In this document: piece by piece, positions 19,700 to 31,209 of the stretch | How positions within the stretch are numbered: position 1 is the first letter of the stretch | Layout of the letters: every line of letters begins with the position of its first letter | Source: Cordylochernes scorpioides | Taxonomy: Eukaryota > Arthropoda > Arachnida > Pseudoscorpiones > Chernetidae | DNA: 64,000 nt | NCBI GenBank assembly: GCA_030710605.1 | Contig: CP092872.1 | Location: 97,908,874 to 97,972,873, forward strand | Direction: 5' to 3' | The notes under the pieces: generated by a model | Database searches by the model: none | The model's input: only the letters and a program-made list of their open reading frames with translations | Told to the model about the DNA's origin: nothing | Position numbers and translations under genes: made by a program

Positions 19700-22676
19700 A
19701 AAAAATGTATTTTTTTCATATCTATAATAATACTTTTTATTATTAGAAATTGGGGATTGGGAGGGATATATTATGATGATAAACAAATTATATAATTTTT
19801 ATACTAACTACAAGATTTTTAATATCTTTATATCTTCTCTTTCGGGTTAATTCAGTTCTTTTCCTTTCTTAACCTGGGGTTATTTTTTTAATTTTAACTC
19901 AGCTTGAGAAACTACACAACAACTGATAACTCCGACAAAAAAGTATATTAAAAAAGAAAAAAACATTGCAGTATGTTATTTGTATAATTATTACCAATAT
20001 ATTGGGACTATACTTAATTCAAGAAAACAAATTGGATATGTGTTATATAAATATTATTAAGATTTTTTACTCTTAAAAACGAATACTATTTTATTAGCTC
20101 TTTTAATTCCTGAATGAATGGAATTTAGTCGAAAGTGCAGATCGCTTTAAATAAAAGAAATCGCCTCTAATATTTCTAAATTATTTTACATTTTCAAAAT
20201 GCACCAAAAAATATTATCTCTCTCTTTTATTGTGCATCAGAACGATTCACTTTGCATCCTTCTAGTGAAAACCTTTACTATATAATGAATTAGCCATAAC
20301 TATAAATATATAAAGAATTAACCATAACACCAGTTTTGGCTCATTTTTCAGCATCGACAATGAAGTTTATTTTATTAAGGTGATGCAGAGTGCATCGTTT
20401 TAATGCACAAATAAAGGGAGAGGTGTCTCTTGGTACGTGAAGATCATCATTCCGCAACTTTATGCTGTGTTTCTAGTGTTAATCAATAGCAAGATTCTCT
20501 CTCTCTCTTATTTGGAATTTTGGAACAATAGGTCCGTTAGATCGTTGAAAAGTAGAAAACAAAGTAAAAACTAGGAAAATATTGTGGTTTGAATAATTCA
20601 CCTCTTGTCTGGTCCGTTAAGTAATTTTATTAATAACTTGACAAATGATCAGCTTCACCAGGGTTCTGCATAGGTGAATGCTTACAAAACCAATAGTGTG
20701 TGTTTCTACAACGATATTTTAAAATAGATAAAATATTAACAAAGATTCTTTAAAATCATTATCTTCAGAAGTTTATAAATAAATTAATGTAGTTGAATAA
20801 AAGGCAAATTAAATAAATAACTGATATCTATACATAAGAAAAAAATCATCATACACGAATTTTTCTCTTACAAATAGAAAAAAAACATCCCCCGTTCCCA
20901 TTGCGATTAGAAATAGTGATAAGGGCCCGGTTCTTCAATGGTGAACCTCCTAACAACCTCGCTATTTCAATCCACCAGATCGCCACTGAGAGATCTAATA
21001 CTGTACTGCACAATTCTGTTCATACATGCAACAATGGTACATGGAATACTGGTTATGGTATTTAAGTAAATTGTAGACATAAGCTTGATATAGTGTTTAT
21101 TATAATAATTTTATTATATAAGAATATGCTATTTAGCATGGTATAGGAAAAATTTGCATATTCTGTCTTGAAACTGTGACCATGATTCCATTCCAACCTA
21201 GCTCTATATCCTCGTCAATTTTAATGTGAATTGGTCAAATATTGTGGAAGCGTATGCAAATCATACTCGAGGCATAAATATTATTTTTCATAGATTTTGA
21301 AATTATTTATTTTATGAGAAGAGACTCTATTCCTCTAGCTGTCTCTATCCCAATGACACTTTCCACAAAATCATCAATTACATATTTTAGAGCAATTCTC
21401 ATCAAACAGGGCGAATACACTTTCTATTTGAAAGTTTTCGTAAAATTTGGAGACCTATTCAATTTTTAATTATGGTTTACTAAAATGCTGTAAAACTCCA
21501 GTAAAATTGCACACTCACTCAACAAAACCATATATGCATATGCTTTTCACAATAGAAATGACAAATTCTAAAGAATAATACAAATTCAATACTTAACAAT
21601 GTTAGAAAATTTTTATTAAATTTAAGACTTAGGTAAATGTTATATAAAGGTTTGTTATGTGTCTCAACGTCTGTTTTTCAATAAACTCCTACACTACTGC
21701 ACCAAATATAACTAAATATTCCTAGCTAATAATAAACTGAATCATCCTATAAACTTCCCTTCCAGTTAACAAATCATAATAACTTGATAATCAAGATATT
21801 AATATGTCTCACGATAACAATCAGCATGTATGCAAGATTGATTACGATCACGTTACATATGTACAAACGCCGTGTACCACACCCTGGTATAAACAAACTA
21901 CTGTGGTATTGTTGTAATTGCTAGAGGCTAAACAATGTGGGATAATGAAATTGATCAGGTTAATATAATGGGAGAGTCCAGCAAGAACAATGAATGATTT
22001 TCATTGTTATTTCCACTATGTAAAGCCTGATGGAATATCTGATCACTTGCATGTATTGAGGATGTCTCAGAAACGGTATTTATTCCTATTTGGTCACAAA
22101 TATCCTGTCATAGGGCTTGAATACAATTCAAGTAAATACCATAAAACGGCAATCCTTTGGAAATACATTAATTTTAATGATTTTAGCTCATTTTAATTTT
22201 TAATTGATATAGCAGCTCCCCTCTATTGCCTCTATTGACGTTCTAAGCGTTCTGACTCGGGAATTAGTGTTGGAGGCTTCACGAATAAGTTTTCTGATTG
22301 AAATATAATAATATTTGTATATCATTTGAAATCAAATTTTATAATTTGTGTTCTGACACCTGAATAAATCTTACTTTTTGTCACCAGGATTTGGTGGTGT
22401 GAAGTATCACCAACCATGATCTAAAATAAAAATTCACTTTGGTACAAGTTTTTAAACTACAAAAAAAATTCATAATGGCATTTCTTTAGTAAATTCGAAC
22501 ATATAAGAACTCTAAAAATATGAAATACGATTTTTTTCTTGAGAAAATAGAACACATTCCTAATATCCTTAACTGAGATTGAGAATATTGAGAAGTTCTG
22601 GCACAAAGGTTTTCAACCCTCCCAGCAGATTCTATCCACCATTCTACTATACATGTATTGGGCTATTATGCTTTTA
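19700..22676. other. AT-rich intergenic stretch, no gene seen
   Basis: No supported gene. 20925-21050 is a SINE family 3 copy (annotated separately). 21130-21260 resembles 59790-59910 (AATTTGCATATTCTG, TTGAAACT), an old dispersed repeat. The ORF at 21990-22196 has no recognisable similarity and no splice or promoter support. Confidence 0.5.
20925..21050 (+). mobile_element. SINE family 3 copy
   Basis: GGGCCCGGTTCTTCAATGGTG and GAACCTCC, then CCACCAGATCGCCACTGAGAG and ATCTAATACTGTACTGCAC, follow the copy at 46402-46520 over about 110 bp. Confidence 0.5.
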
Positions 22677-22878
22677 CGCTCATGGACAAAACTTAAGAAA
22701 TGTGTACCTTTTAGTATGTGTATCGGGATTCAGAAAATATCTCTGAAATATATTACAGTGACCTTTATTGAAGACACACGAGATAACCAAGTGTGAGCAC
22801 AATTGACACTGTCTCCTTCAAAAAACAGACAACCGGCGACATCAAAATATAAACTTCCTTAAGTTTTGTCTATGAGTG
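22677..22878 (+). mobile_element. MITE of the CATGGACAAAAC family, well preserved
   Basis: Terminal inverted repeats: CTCATGGACAAAACTTAAG at left and CTTCCTTAAGTTTTGTC...ATGAG at right. The interior has GTGACCTTTATTGAAGACAC and ACGAGATAACCAAG, the unit amplified at 29923-30693. 202 bp, non-coding. Confidence 0.75.
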
Positions 22879-23104
22879 TTTCTCCTGCAATTGTTAGAGA
22901 AATTCTTGATGAGGATATTTCATAAAACTACGGACATAGTTCAAACAGCAGAATTAGATATAAATACTCGTATTGGACATTGTTGATCCGCCAACAGTTC
23001 ACAAAAAGGTTGCTATAGTTTTGATTGAAACATAAATATAATTAAATAAAATAGTTCCATTTCTATTATATATATGGAACGCTAATGTCTTATGTTTAAT
23101 TATA

Positions 23105-23410
23105 ATATTTTTATTTTATTATTATTATCTCTAGTACACTTGGTACTGGCCATGATAATCATGGTGGGTAGAAGTTGGCGACTGATTTTACTGTAAGTGT
23201 ACCACATGTCTACACATGTGAAAAGCAGTTCGACTTTTGCACTTACAAATGTGCCATTGCCCCGTTTGGTTACTTGTATTCGCTTGTGGGGTTGGACTTT
23301 GGCAAGAATCGGGGGCAATTAGAGCATTTTTTAAATTATTATAATTTGAAAAAAGTGTCCAATGCGGGATTCGATACTGCGTCGTAGCGGTCGAAAACAA
23401 ACGGTTTAGA
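23105..23410 (-). mobile_element. tRNA-like SINE, family 2, reverse copy
   Basis: On the - strand: TTTTCGACCGCTACGACGCAG, then GTATCGAATCCCGCATTGG (box B) and TTAATTGCCCCCGATTCTTG, finishing with GTACACTTACAGTAAAATC and ACTAGAGATAATAATAATA. It is the mirror image of 23646-23936, so the two form a large inverted repeat. Confidence 0.65.
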
Positions 23411-23510
23411 CCATCCTTCCATTTTCTCCCTCAATTCCAATCTCAAAAGTGTAGGTGCAAGTAACCAAAAGAGACATTAGCAACCTGTAAATGTCAAACT
23501 GTCGTATTCT

Positions 23511-24250
23511 AGTAGGTAGTCGTCTGTTTTAGTAAATTAATAGCAATCTCTGAAGCCCTCACCAAGAATGATAATTATGACTTGTAGCTTGTGTCAACTT
23601 AAGATATGAGTCATCTAATTTATTATCAAAAGAAGAATAAAATAGGGGGTCGGTGGAAGGATGGTCTAAACCGTTGGTTTTCCACCGCTAGGACCTGGGA
23701 TCTAGTCCCGCATTGGGCACTTTTTTAATTAAAAGAATGCTCCAATGGCTCCCGATTCTTGAAAAGGTCCAACCCCATTAGCGAGTGCAAGTAACTAAAC
23801 GGGGCTCTGGCATATTTGTAAGTGCAAAAGTCGAACTGCTTTTCACATATGTAGACATGTGGTACACTTACAGTAGTACTTCTACCCACCATGTTTATCA
23901 TGGCCTGTACCATGTGTACTAGGGGAATAATAATAAAGAAGAATAAAATAGTGAAGCGAAGAGTTTATTGTATTGACTCCAATAAACTGTTCGCCTCATC
24001 ATTTTGTTCTTCTTTCGATAACATTACTGCTCTAGTAGGAGGACGTCAGTTTTTATAAATTAATAGCAATCTCTGAATCCCTTAACAAGAATGATCATTA
24101 TGACCTGTAGCTAGTGTCAACTTGGGATATGAATATAATCTAATTTATTATCAAAAGAAGAAATAAAATAGTGAAGCGAGGAATTTCTTGTATTGACAAC
24201 ATTAAACTGTTCCTCTCACGATTCTGTTCTTCTTTTGATAACAACTCTAG
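23511..24250 (+). repeat. ~217-bp tandem duplication, first copy split by a SINE
   Basis: Copy 1 is 23511-23645 plus 23952-24034; copy 2 is 24035-24250. Shared landmarks: TTAATAGCAATCTCTGAA, CAAGAATGAT, GTGTCAACTT, AATTTATTATCAAAAGAAG, AATAAAATAGTGAAGCGA. The SINE at 23646-23936 interrupts copy 1. Confidence 0.75.
23646..23936 (+). mobile_element. tRNA-like SINE, family 2, with target duplication
   Basis: Box A-like GTGGAAGGATGGTCTAAACC, box B-like GGGATCTAGTCCCGCATTGG, then a ~210-bp body shared with 23105-23410 and 44212-44420, ending in an ATAATAATA tail. It is flanked by a 15-bp direct repeat AGAAGAATAAAATAG (23631-23645 and 23937-23951), a LINE-type target duplication. Confidence 0.8.
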
Positions 24251-24655
24251 GTGATTATTTAACCTTTAATATGGATCAGCAAACATCGTCTCACCGGAAA
24301 TAAAAAGGTAAGAGAATGCGTGAAATAAATATTTGAAATTACCAAGTTACAAATTATATCTATTCATATAATCTTATATAAGCGATTGATAGATCAGTTT
24401 CAATCATAATCTATTTATTTATCTGCATATGTGAACAAAGGTTGAGAAAGTTTGGAAAAATTACCTGAAAAAAGGTCGAGATTGTATGAAAGTACCAATA
24501 TGAAGATTATGTAAATATGAAATGCATATATGTAAAATAGATGGGAGAGATTTGAAGCATTCTGAACAAGTAGAAAGATTTAATTCATCTTAGAGAAAAT
24601 AAGAGATATATTTGGTGTATAACAGGAATTCTGGAATTAAACCTAATATCGTTTT

Positions 24656-24798
24656 GAGGAATTCGGATTGAGATAGAAATTGGGTTCTTTCGTAACGTGG
24701 AATTTGTCGCCCCATGGTACCACGAGGTTACCGCCGTGGGATATAAACCCTGGGAGACATGGTACAGTAGTCTGTGGGATTTCCTTCCTTCGTACGCC
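24656..24798 (+). promoter_or_regulatory. Core promoter and 5' UTR of RR cuticle gene 3
   Basis: TATAAA at 24742-24747, 57 bp before the ATG. GAGGAATTCGGATTGAGAT at the left edge parallels GAGGAATTCGATGTGATGG of gene 1; the rest differs. Confidence 0.55.
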
Positions 24799-27700
24799 AT
24801 GTTCTCCAAGGTAAGTCTATGGTCGTCTGATTCCTTAGGCAACGTACATACCAGATGAGAGTAAAATTGCATATTATTAGCATGATACATTGCGATGAAG
24901 TATTACTATATTTAAAATAATCCATCCTTAATTTAAAAAATAGCAGCATATAGTTGATATAAAGGATTATGTTGAAGAATCTATATGGACGAAGAGTGTG
25001 AATTAAATGACTTTATGTTATAAACAGTAAGGCACATGGCTTACATAAATGGATAAATAAAGGTTTTGAAAAGTCTTGTGATAACTCGCACTTTAGTTTC
25101 AAGACTAGCGTACATTATAAAACGTGGATTAGCGAATGTAAGATCAATTTTGTGATATTATGAATCTTCCCCACCGAAATAGTTTCAAAAATTATAACTT
25201 GAGACTTTTTATAATAATATTTTAAAACTTTTTTGCGCGACCCTTTTTTTTCAAATAAAATAGTTTTCTGCTGTTCTTGCTGCAATGATAAAAATATTGG
25301 AAGCATCTAGCTCATCGGTAGTAAACCCTTACAGTATATATCAGTTTCATTTTTTAAAAGAGAAACAATCTCATAAAATATTACCTAATTCAAAGTACAG
25401 ATGGCATAAATTTACCTGACGTATAACCTTTGAAACATGGAATACATAGGATTATTGATTTATCCATATGAACACACTTTTAGATATGCTTTTTCATAAA
25501 ACTTCTTGAAAATATTTAGGTTTATCAAAATAAAATTGAAAAATCGAGAAAATTTCAATTAGAGGCCAAATTGATAAATGAACTTAAGTATAGATATCAC
25601 ATACTCAAAAAGATCGAAGTTCTAGTCTAATAATATAGACCCAAGATTAATAAGTTTTGCTGCCACGAAGGTTTGAATTTTACACGGAAGTTAAATCCCA
25701 GAGGAAGAGGAACCGTTTTAAGAACGAAAGTTTGAAAGTCCACTGTTATAGTATTAAATATATCTTTTTGTGGGGATAGGTTTTCTAATATCTCATAAGA
25801 AATATAAAACTCAAATGATTGACAACACCCCAACAGTTTTTACTGGAATCTCTTTGTTGTTATGAAACAATATTATATATGGAATAGAACGATAAAATAA
25901 TTTATCATTGAAGGTGGTAAAATTAAGGTTGCTTCTTATCTTAGTGGCTAATATCATCTATAGGAATAAACATTAACTAAACGTAGAGATATGCTTCCAG
26001 AATATTCACCAGAAATGTTTTTCTTTTTATAAAAGACAAGTAAAATTATGAAAAAGGCATCTCCTTATCGTGCAACTGAAAGTTGTTGATGACTTGCACC
26101 ATCTATCGGAATGGATATCAACTATTCTCGTTGATTTTTAATTATTCCAGAATTGGCCAAATACCCATTCTTGATTAATCAAGAAAAGCTAACCACGGAC
26201 AAGTAAAAGTCAAAAGTACAAATTTGACCATCTTCTACTGTACCTCACACACAGCGACCAAATATAATACAAAAATAATAAATCTACAGTTATAACCTTT
26301 TAATATGGATTTCAGGGGAACAGACAATTACTTTAATAAACACCTGTATTAACAGAGTAATGTGTCTACAAACTTTCACTAATGATTTAAAGAACCTTTT
26401 TAATTTATTGAATCAAATGTGGGGCAGATATAGAGATATTCATAAACCAGCTTCTTGAAGCGCAGAACGCCAACTACCCGGCTGTCCAGCTCACAGGTAT
26501 GGACTAGTGCCAATCACTTTAAACCAGGTCCTGACTGCATTGCTGAGCAAAACCAGTTTACCAGGAAATTCCATGCTGAGATTGATTCTAAGAGTTTAGC
26601 CATAGATGTAGGGTTGAGGTGGGTCAGTCCAAGCAGGATAGCTGTCTGCATCCTTTGTCTCTGGAAATCTGGACAGTTTATAAAGATGTTTAGAGTTGTG
26701 AGTCCACAGAAAAATGTCCAAATATTCGAAAAATCCACATTATTAAGCTGCGTATTGAAGAAGCGTTACTGCGTGTATGTACGTAGTTTCAAAATTTTCA
26801 ATAGTGCTATCCATGATACATGCCTTCAATCTTAACATCTTGACAAAACAAATTTGTTTGATATCTACTATTATTTATTGGTAATTCTACTGCCCTAAAA
26901 GCTTATTTCCATAGTTTGCTTAAATACCAAACTATTAATACACCATTCAGTCTCGCTTATAAAATCAGAATCGTCAAATACAGTATTAGATCTTTAAAAA
27001 GCGGTCTGGTGAATTAAATTGGCGCAACCGCTGGAGGGTTCACCACTGAAGAGCCAGGCCCTTCCAATATTTTTCATCGTAGTAAGTACAGTAAGAAGTT
27101 TGCTTTATGTGTAAAAGAAATACGCTTGCTAAATAGTTGTAAACTCTGCCTTCTGTTGTAGATGCTGATCTTCCTGAGTCTACTGGTGGCAGTCACCCTG
27201 GCCCTGCCTCATCATGATCATGAACATCATGATGAACACCATCACGTGAGCTTAAAAATATATTCGTTTTTATACTGCTGGAAAATACTAAATAGAGCCT
27301 TGTTAATGCTATACATATATGCTGATATGTGTTTGTTAAACATGTTTTGGTTATCCGTGGATGTAATAGAATGCTCCCAATTTAGAGTTTGTGTTCTATA
27401 TATATTATAAAATGAAAAGAGATTATATGTATAATATGATTCAGGCTAATATTGAATATGTCCTGATGCTAAATGCTGGAGAGATGAGATTAACATAAAT
27501 ACTTCATAACTGAACTTTATCCATTAGAAAGAACTTTTTTTTTTTCTTTAAGGATTTAGTTCTTAATCAATTTTAATTTAAAAAATCATTATACATTACA
27601 AAAAAAAAAAATAAAGGGAATTGCAAAGAGATTCCTATATTGTACAAACGGCTGGGGTTTAAGCATGATTTCAAACCTGATTGAGTCTGTAAGTTCTGAG

Positions 27701-28571
27701 ATCAACGCGAGGAAGATCGCTATTTGTATGATTTAGGAGATTCTTTTCATGTCGGCTGTTTCAATTTATAAGGATATATTTATTCTTGGAACCTATAGCA
27801 GAATATGTTATAAGTTTAATTGAGATTAATTAGCCATAGATTTGGTATATGCACCCCAATCAGGCTTTTTCAAGATTACCTATTCACAGCCATAATCCAT
27901 ATTGACTGATGGTAAGACTTCTTGGTTCCTCTCTTCACTTGGTCCACAGTTGTAGTACGTTCTCTTGTTCTGGTGTCTTCATTAAATTCTTCAATCGATC
28001 TTCGAAGTAGGATATCTTGGCTGGAATATGTGACCTATCCTCATATATTTTGAATTTGCAGGATTCATATGAAATAAATGCATTCACTTTTAAATAAAAT
28101 TAACAAGTAGAACAAGAAAGTAATCATATGTATCTGCCAGACGAATGTACTAATTGTTCATTCGGTATTCAATCAGTGCTGATGGTGTACATTGTGATGT
28201 ATCAGCACGCCCACCCGTACCACTTCGGCTACCACTCCCCCGACCACGGCGGACACCACTACCGCAAGGAGTCCGGGGACGGCCACGGCGGAGTCCACGG
28301 CTCCTACGGCTACGTGGACGCCCACGGCATCAAGCGGCACGTGGACTACGTGGCGGACCACCACGGCTTCCGTGCCCACGTCAAGACCAACGAGCCGGGG
28401 ACCGCTGACCAGGACCCCGCTGCTGTCCACCTAGAACACCACGGTCATCATGGTCATCATCATGGCCACCATGATCATCATCACGGCCATCATGATCACC
28501 ACCACGGCCATCATGAACACCACCACGGTCATCACGGTCATCATCATGGTCATCACGGCCACCACTTCTAA
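24799..28571 (+). CDS. His-rich RR-type cuticle protein, gene 3 (3 exons)
   Basis: Secreted chitin-binding cuticle protein. Exons: 24799-24810 (MFSK, donor GTAAGT), 27162-27245 (acceptor CTTCTGTTGTAG, donor GTGAGC) and 28206-28571 (acceptor GATGTATCAG), phase 0, 153 residues. Signal peptide MFSKMLIFLSLLVAVTLALP, then HHDHEHHDEHHH. Exon 3: HPYHFGYHSPDHGG, HGSYGYVDAHGIKRHVDYVAD, HHGFRAHVKTNEPGTADQDP, followed by a ~45-residue tail of roughly 30 His in 7-residue units of the form HHDHHHG. His-rich RR proteins are known from zinc-hardened spider fang cuticle, so metal or catechol cross-linking is a reasonable inference. The coding exon is far more GC-rich than its introns. A possible poly(A) signal is AATAAA at 29083. 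Confidence 0.87.
24820..26046. other. Intron 1 of gene 3, proximal part
   Basis: AT-rich, no other gene seen. A faint SINE family 3 fragment lies at about 25298-25335 (GCATCTAGCTCATCGGTAGT). The - strand ORFs here have no recognised similarity. Confidence 0.5.
26047..26200 (-). repeat. Hammerhead-bearing repeat family A, 5'-truncated copy
   Basis: On the - strand the copy starts at GTCCGTGGTTAGC, i.e. at the ribozyme cleavage site (within 3 nt), and runs through TTTCTTGATTAATCAAG, the ATCAACGAGAATAG segment and GATAAGGAGATGCC to the unit end. The catalytic core is absent. In intron 1 of gene 3. Confidence 0.7.
26450..26760 (-). pseudogene. Non-LTR retrotransposon C-terminal fragment
   Basis: The - strand frame at 26514-26738 reads CGLTTLNIFINCPDFQRQRM and then LGLTHLNPTSMAKLLESI, the pattern of the C-terminal zinc-binding tail of jockey/R1-type polyproteins (C...T..HI...CP.F...R). 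Truncated at both ends; in intron 1 of gene 3. Confidence 0.55.
27012..27120 (-). mobile_element. SINE family 3/foldback fragment
   Basis: GCAACCGCTGGAGGGTTCACC and CACTGAAGAGCCAGGCCC with TTTTTCATCGTAGTAAGTAC match 48408-48530 and the right arm of 49120-49445. It ends about 40 bp before exon 2 of gene 3. Confidence 0.55.
28437..28568 (+). repeat. Coding 21-bp repeat for the His-rich tail of gene 3
   Basis: CATCATGAN CACCACGGC-type units encode successive HH(D/E/G)HHHG heptads. Codons alternate CAT and CAC between units, so the protein repeat is older than a very recent DNA slippage event. Confidence 0.8.
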
Positions 28572-28599
28572 GGGACCAATCGAGTTTTTCTTCGACAGA

Positions 28600-29490
28600 A
28601 ACCAACATATAAAATGTATATGAAACAAGTTCAAAGGTGAAATATGTAGGGATTTTTGTTGTATTGCTTAGTGGCAATCAATTATACATATATATCTGGG
28701 AACTCAGGGTGATATATTATTATATTTAGTATGGCATACTATACAAAATATATATGCATATTGTATTTTATATTGTATATTCTAACATGCTTGGTGAGTG
28801 GAACCAATATTGTTTTTTTTTAACTATATACCTTATAATAGGTTGAATACCTTTTTAAAATACTTCATTTATTTACTCCAATCTCTTTTACACTGAGACA
28901 AAGTACGCTTTTTTCTTTTTTTACATTTTGACTATATCTTTATATATTTATTTATTTCTCTATTCAATGTTTACTCTTTCATTCTAATGTTTATTTTTAT
29001 TTTATTGTTTTCTCTCTATGTTTAAATATGAATTTTGTTTAATATCTTTGTTTATCTAACCAAATGTATGCAATATTCATTGAATAAAATATAATATTTT
29101 TGTTTAATATTCCGTGTCATATTTTTCTATGTCGGGGGGACAATTACTTGAGATTATTGTACATAAGGGCAGACTGGATGTTGACACAAGATACACACAC
29201 ACATTATATGATTCATATTTTTATAATTATCCCCTAAAATTTATATAAAGCTAACTAATCTAATGCATAATACTGTTAAGGCATAACAGCTATAAATAAA
29301 ACAGCTGAAATAAAATTAAAAAAAAACTTCCAAATTATATAGGTTTTGCCTCGTACAAAAACTTTAGATTTTTTCATATATTCATAATTTTATTTATACA
29401 TGTTGATATTATAAGTTATTTACATATTTTTGTACTAGTGAACTCAGCGTCTTAGACAACACATCTAACTTTAAATCTGGTTCATTGAAA
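28600..29490. other. Gene 3 3' UTR and AT-rich downstream DNA
   Basis: Very AT-rich. AATAAA at 29083-29088 (GAATAAAATATAATA) is the best poly(A) candidate, about 510 nt after the stop. Nothing else is recognised. Confidence 0.45.
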
Positions 29491-29494
29491 ATAG

Positions 29495-29640
29495 TAATTG
29501 ACTTAGACCCAGAGCAGCAGCTTTACACACCCAAGATAGTGGATATTGCTGCTCATGTGATGGAGAGAGATGCATATAGACATCTGAGACTCTTCTTTGG
29601 ATACGACAACAACAACAACAACATTGAAAATAGTTGTTAT
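29495..29640 (+). repeat. Non-LTR element 3' tail, single unit
   Basis: ATTGACTTAGACCCAGAGCAG, TTACACACCCAAGATAGTGG, GATGCATATAGACATCTGAG and a terminal (ACA)n run match one unit of the tandem tails at 37646-38075 and 55305-55770. Confidence 0.65.
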
Positions 29641-29922
29641 TAAAGAAAAACGAACATCATGGGGTTTCAAATTGTCTACCAAACTGCGATAAAAAAAAAA
29701 CAGGCACAAACTTACTTAGTCCTAGTTAATATATTATAAATATAGAAATATGAAATAGTTAAAAATTCAAGTTAATAAATATAGAATAAATGTCAAGAGA
29801 ATAAGTGAGTTATAATCGATAAGATGAAAATAAAAGTTAATGACAACGTATCCCTCTCTTAACAATAGAGGACCTCACACTTTTGGAAATGTTTTTGTGT
29901 CTTTAACTCTTAAATACTAATA

Positions 29923-30693
29923 CACTCATGGACAAAACTTAAGGAAATTGTACCTTTAACCATGTATATCGAGATTCAGACAATAACTCTGAAAGATATT
30001 ACAGTGACCTTTATTGAAGACACACGAGATAACCAATATACACTCATGGACAAAACTTAAGGAAGTTGTACCTTTTACCATGTATATCGGGATTCAGAAA
30101 TAACTCTGAAATATATTACAGTGACCTTTATTGAAGACACACGAGATAACCAATATACACTCATGGGCAAAACTTAAGGAAATTGTACCTTTTACCATGT
30201 ATATCGGGATTCAGAAATAACTCTGAAAGATATTATAGTGACCTTTATTGAAAACACACGAGATAATCATTAAACACTCATGGACAATATTTAAGGAAGT
30301 TGTACCTTTCAGCATGTATATCGGGATTCAGACAATAACTCTGAAAGATATTACAGTGACCTTTATTGAAGACACACGAGATAACCAATATACATCCATG
30401 GACAAAACTTAAGGAAATTGTACCTTTCAGCATGTATATAGGGATTTAGACAATAACTCTGAAATATATTACAGTGACCTTTATTGAAGACACACGAGAT
30501 AACCAATATACACTCATGGACAAAATTTAAGGAAGTTGTACCTTTTAGCATGTATATCGGGATTCAGACAATAACTCTGAAAGATATTACAGTGACTTTT
30601 ATTGAAAACACCTGAGATAACTAAGTTTGAACAAAAGTACCTCTGTCTCCTAAAAACATTAAGCACATTTCTCTTCCTTCATTTTGTCCATGA
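29923..30693 (+). mobile_element. MITE with six-fold tandem amplification of its 5' part
   Basis: Units begin at 29923, 30041, 30158, 30275, 30393 and 30511 with CACTCATGGACAAAACTTAAG and end ATAACCAATATA, period 117-118 bp. The last unit continues into the MITE's 3' half and closes with TTCATTTTGTCCATGA (about 30693). Units differ at scattered sites. No protein is encoded. Confidence 0.85.
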
Positions 30694-30699
30694 TTATAT

Positions 30700-31002
30700 A
30701 AACCATAAATTATTCCGAGTTTACAATTACACCTGACCTAGTTAAAACTAAAGGATTTGTATCTGTTTTATATTTTAGATAGTTTCTTCAAAATGGAATT
30801 ATGGAATTACATATATTTTAAAGTATCTCATTTCAAGCATTTACTTCAAACTTCATTTATCTATACATAAGATAGTTAGATAAGTATGTACCACCATGTA
30901 AAACATTATAAGAGCTGAGGTTACTCGGAATTTTACCTTCTACGTTGATTGAAGGAAATATTTTTGGCTAAAATAAAATCTTACAAGATATATATATATA
31001 CA
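30700..31002. other. AT-rich intergenic, nothing recognised
   Basis: No gene, repeat or RNA motif could be recognised in this stretch. Confidence 0.5.
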
Positions 31003-31167
31003 GTTGAATATGTCTATAGTGCCCCTTCTAAATAGCGGCTTCCTCTCTATAGCGCCCGATTTTAAATACGTAATACGATGCGATATGCATTAAAAGAGAC
31101 CTGTCTATAGCACCCCCTCTCTATAGCACCCTATTTTGGTGAGTCCCAAGAGGAGGCGCTATAGACA

Positions 31168-31203
<36 letters not shown>
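31003..31203 (+). mobile_element. MITE with CTGTCTATAGCGCC ends, followed by (TA)n
   Basis: Left end CAGTTGAATATGTCTATAGTG, right end GGAGGCGCTATAGACAGG (inverted). The interior has TTTAAATACGTAATACGATG as in 3764-3861. The right end runs directly into a (TA) microsatellite to 31203, so a TA target cannot be separated. Confidence 0.65.
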
Positions 31204-31204
<1 letters not shown>

Positions 31205-31209
31205 CTGTA

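Noticed and set aside
21990-22196. 68-codon + strand ORF
   Set aside because: No motif, promoter or splice support; ORFs of this length are common here by chance.
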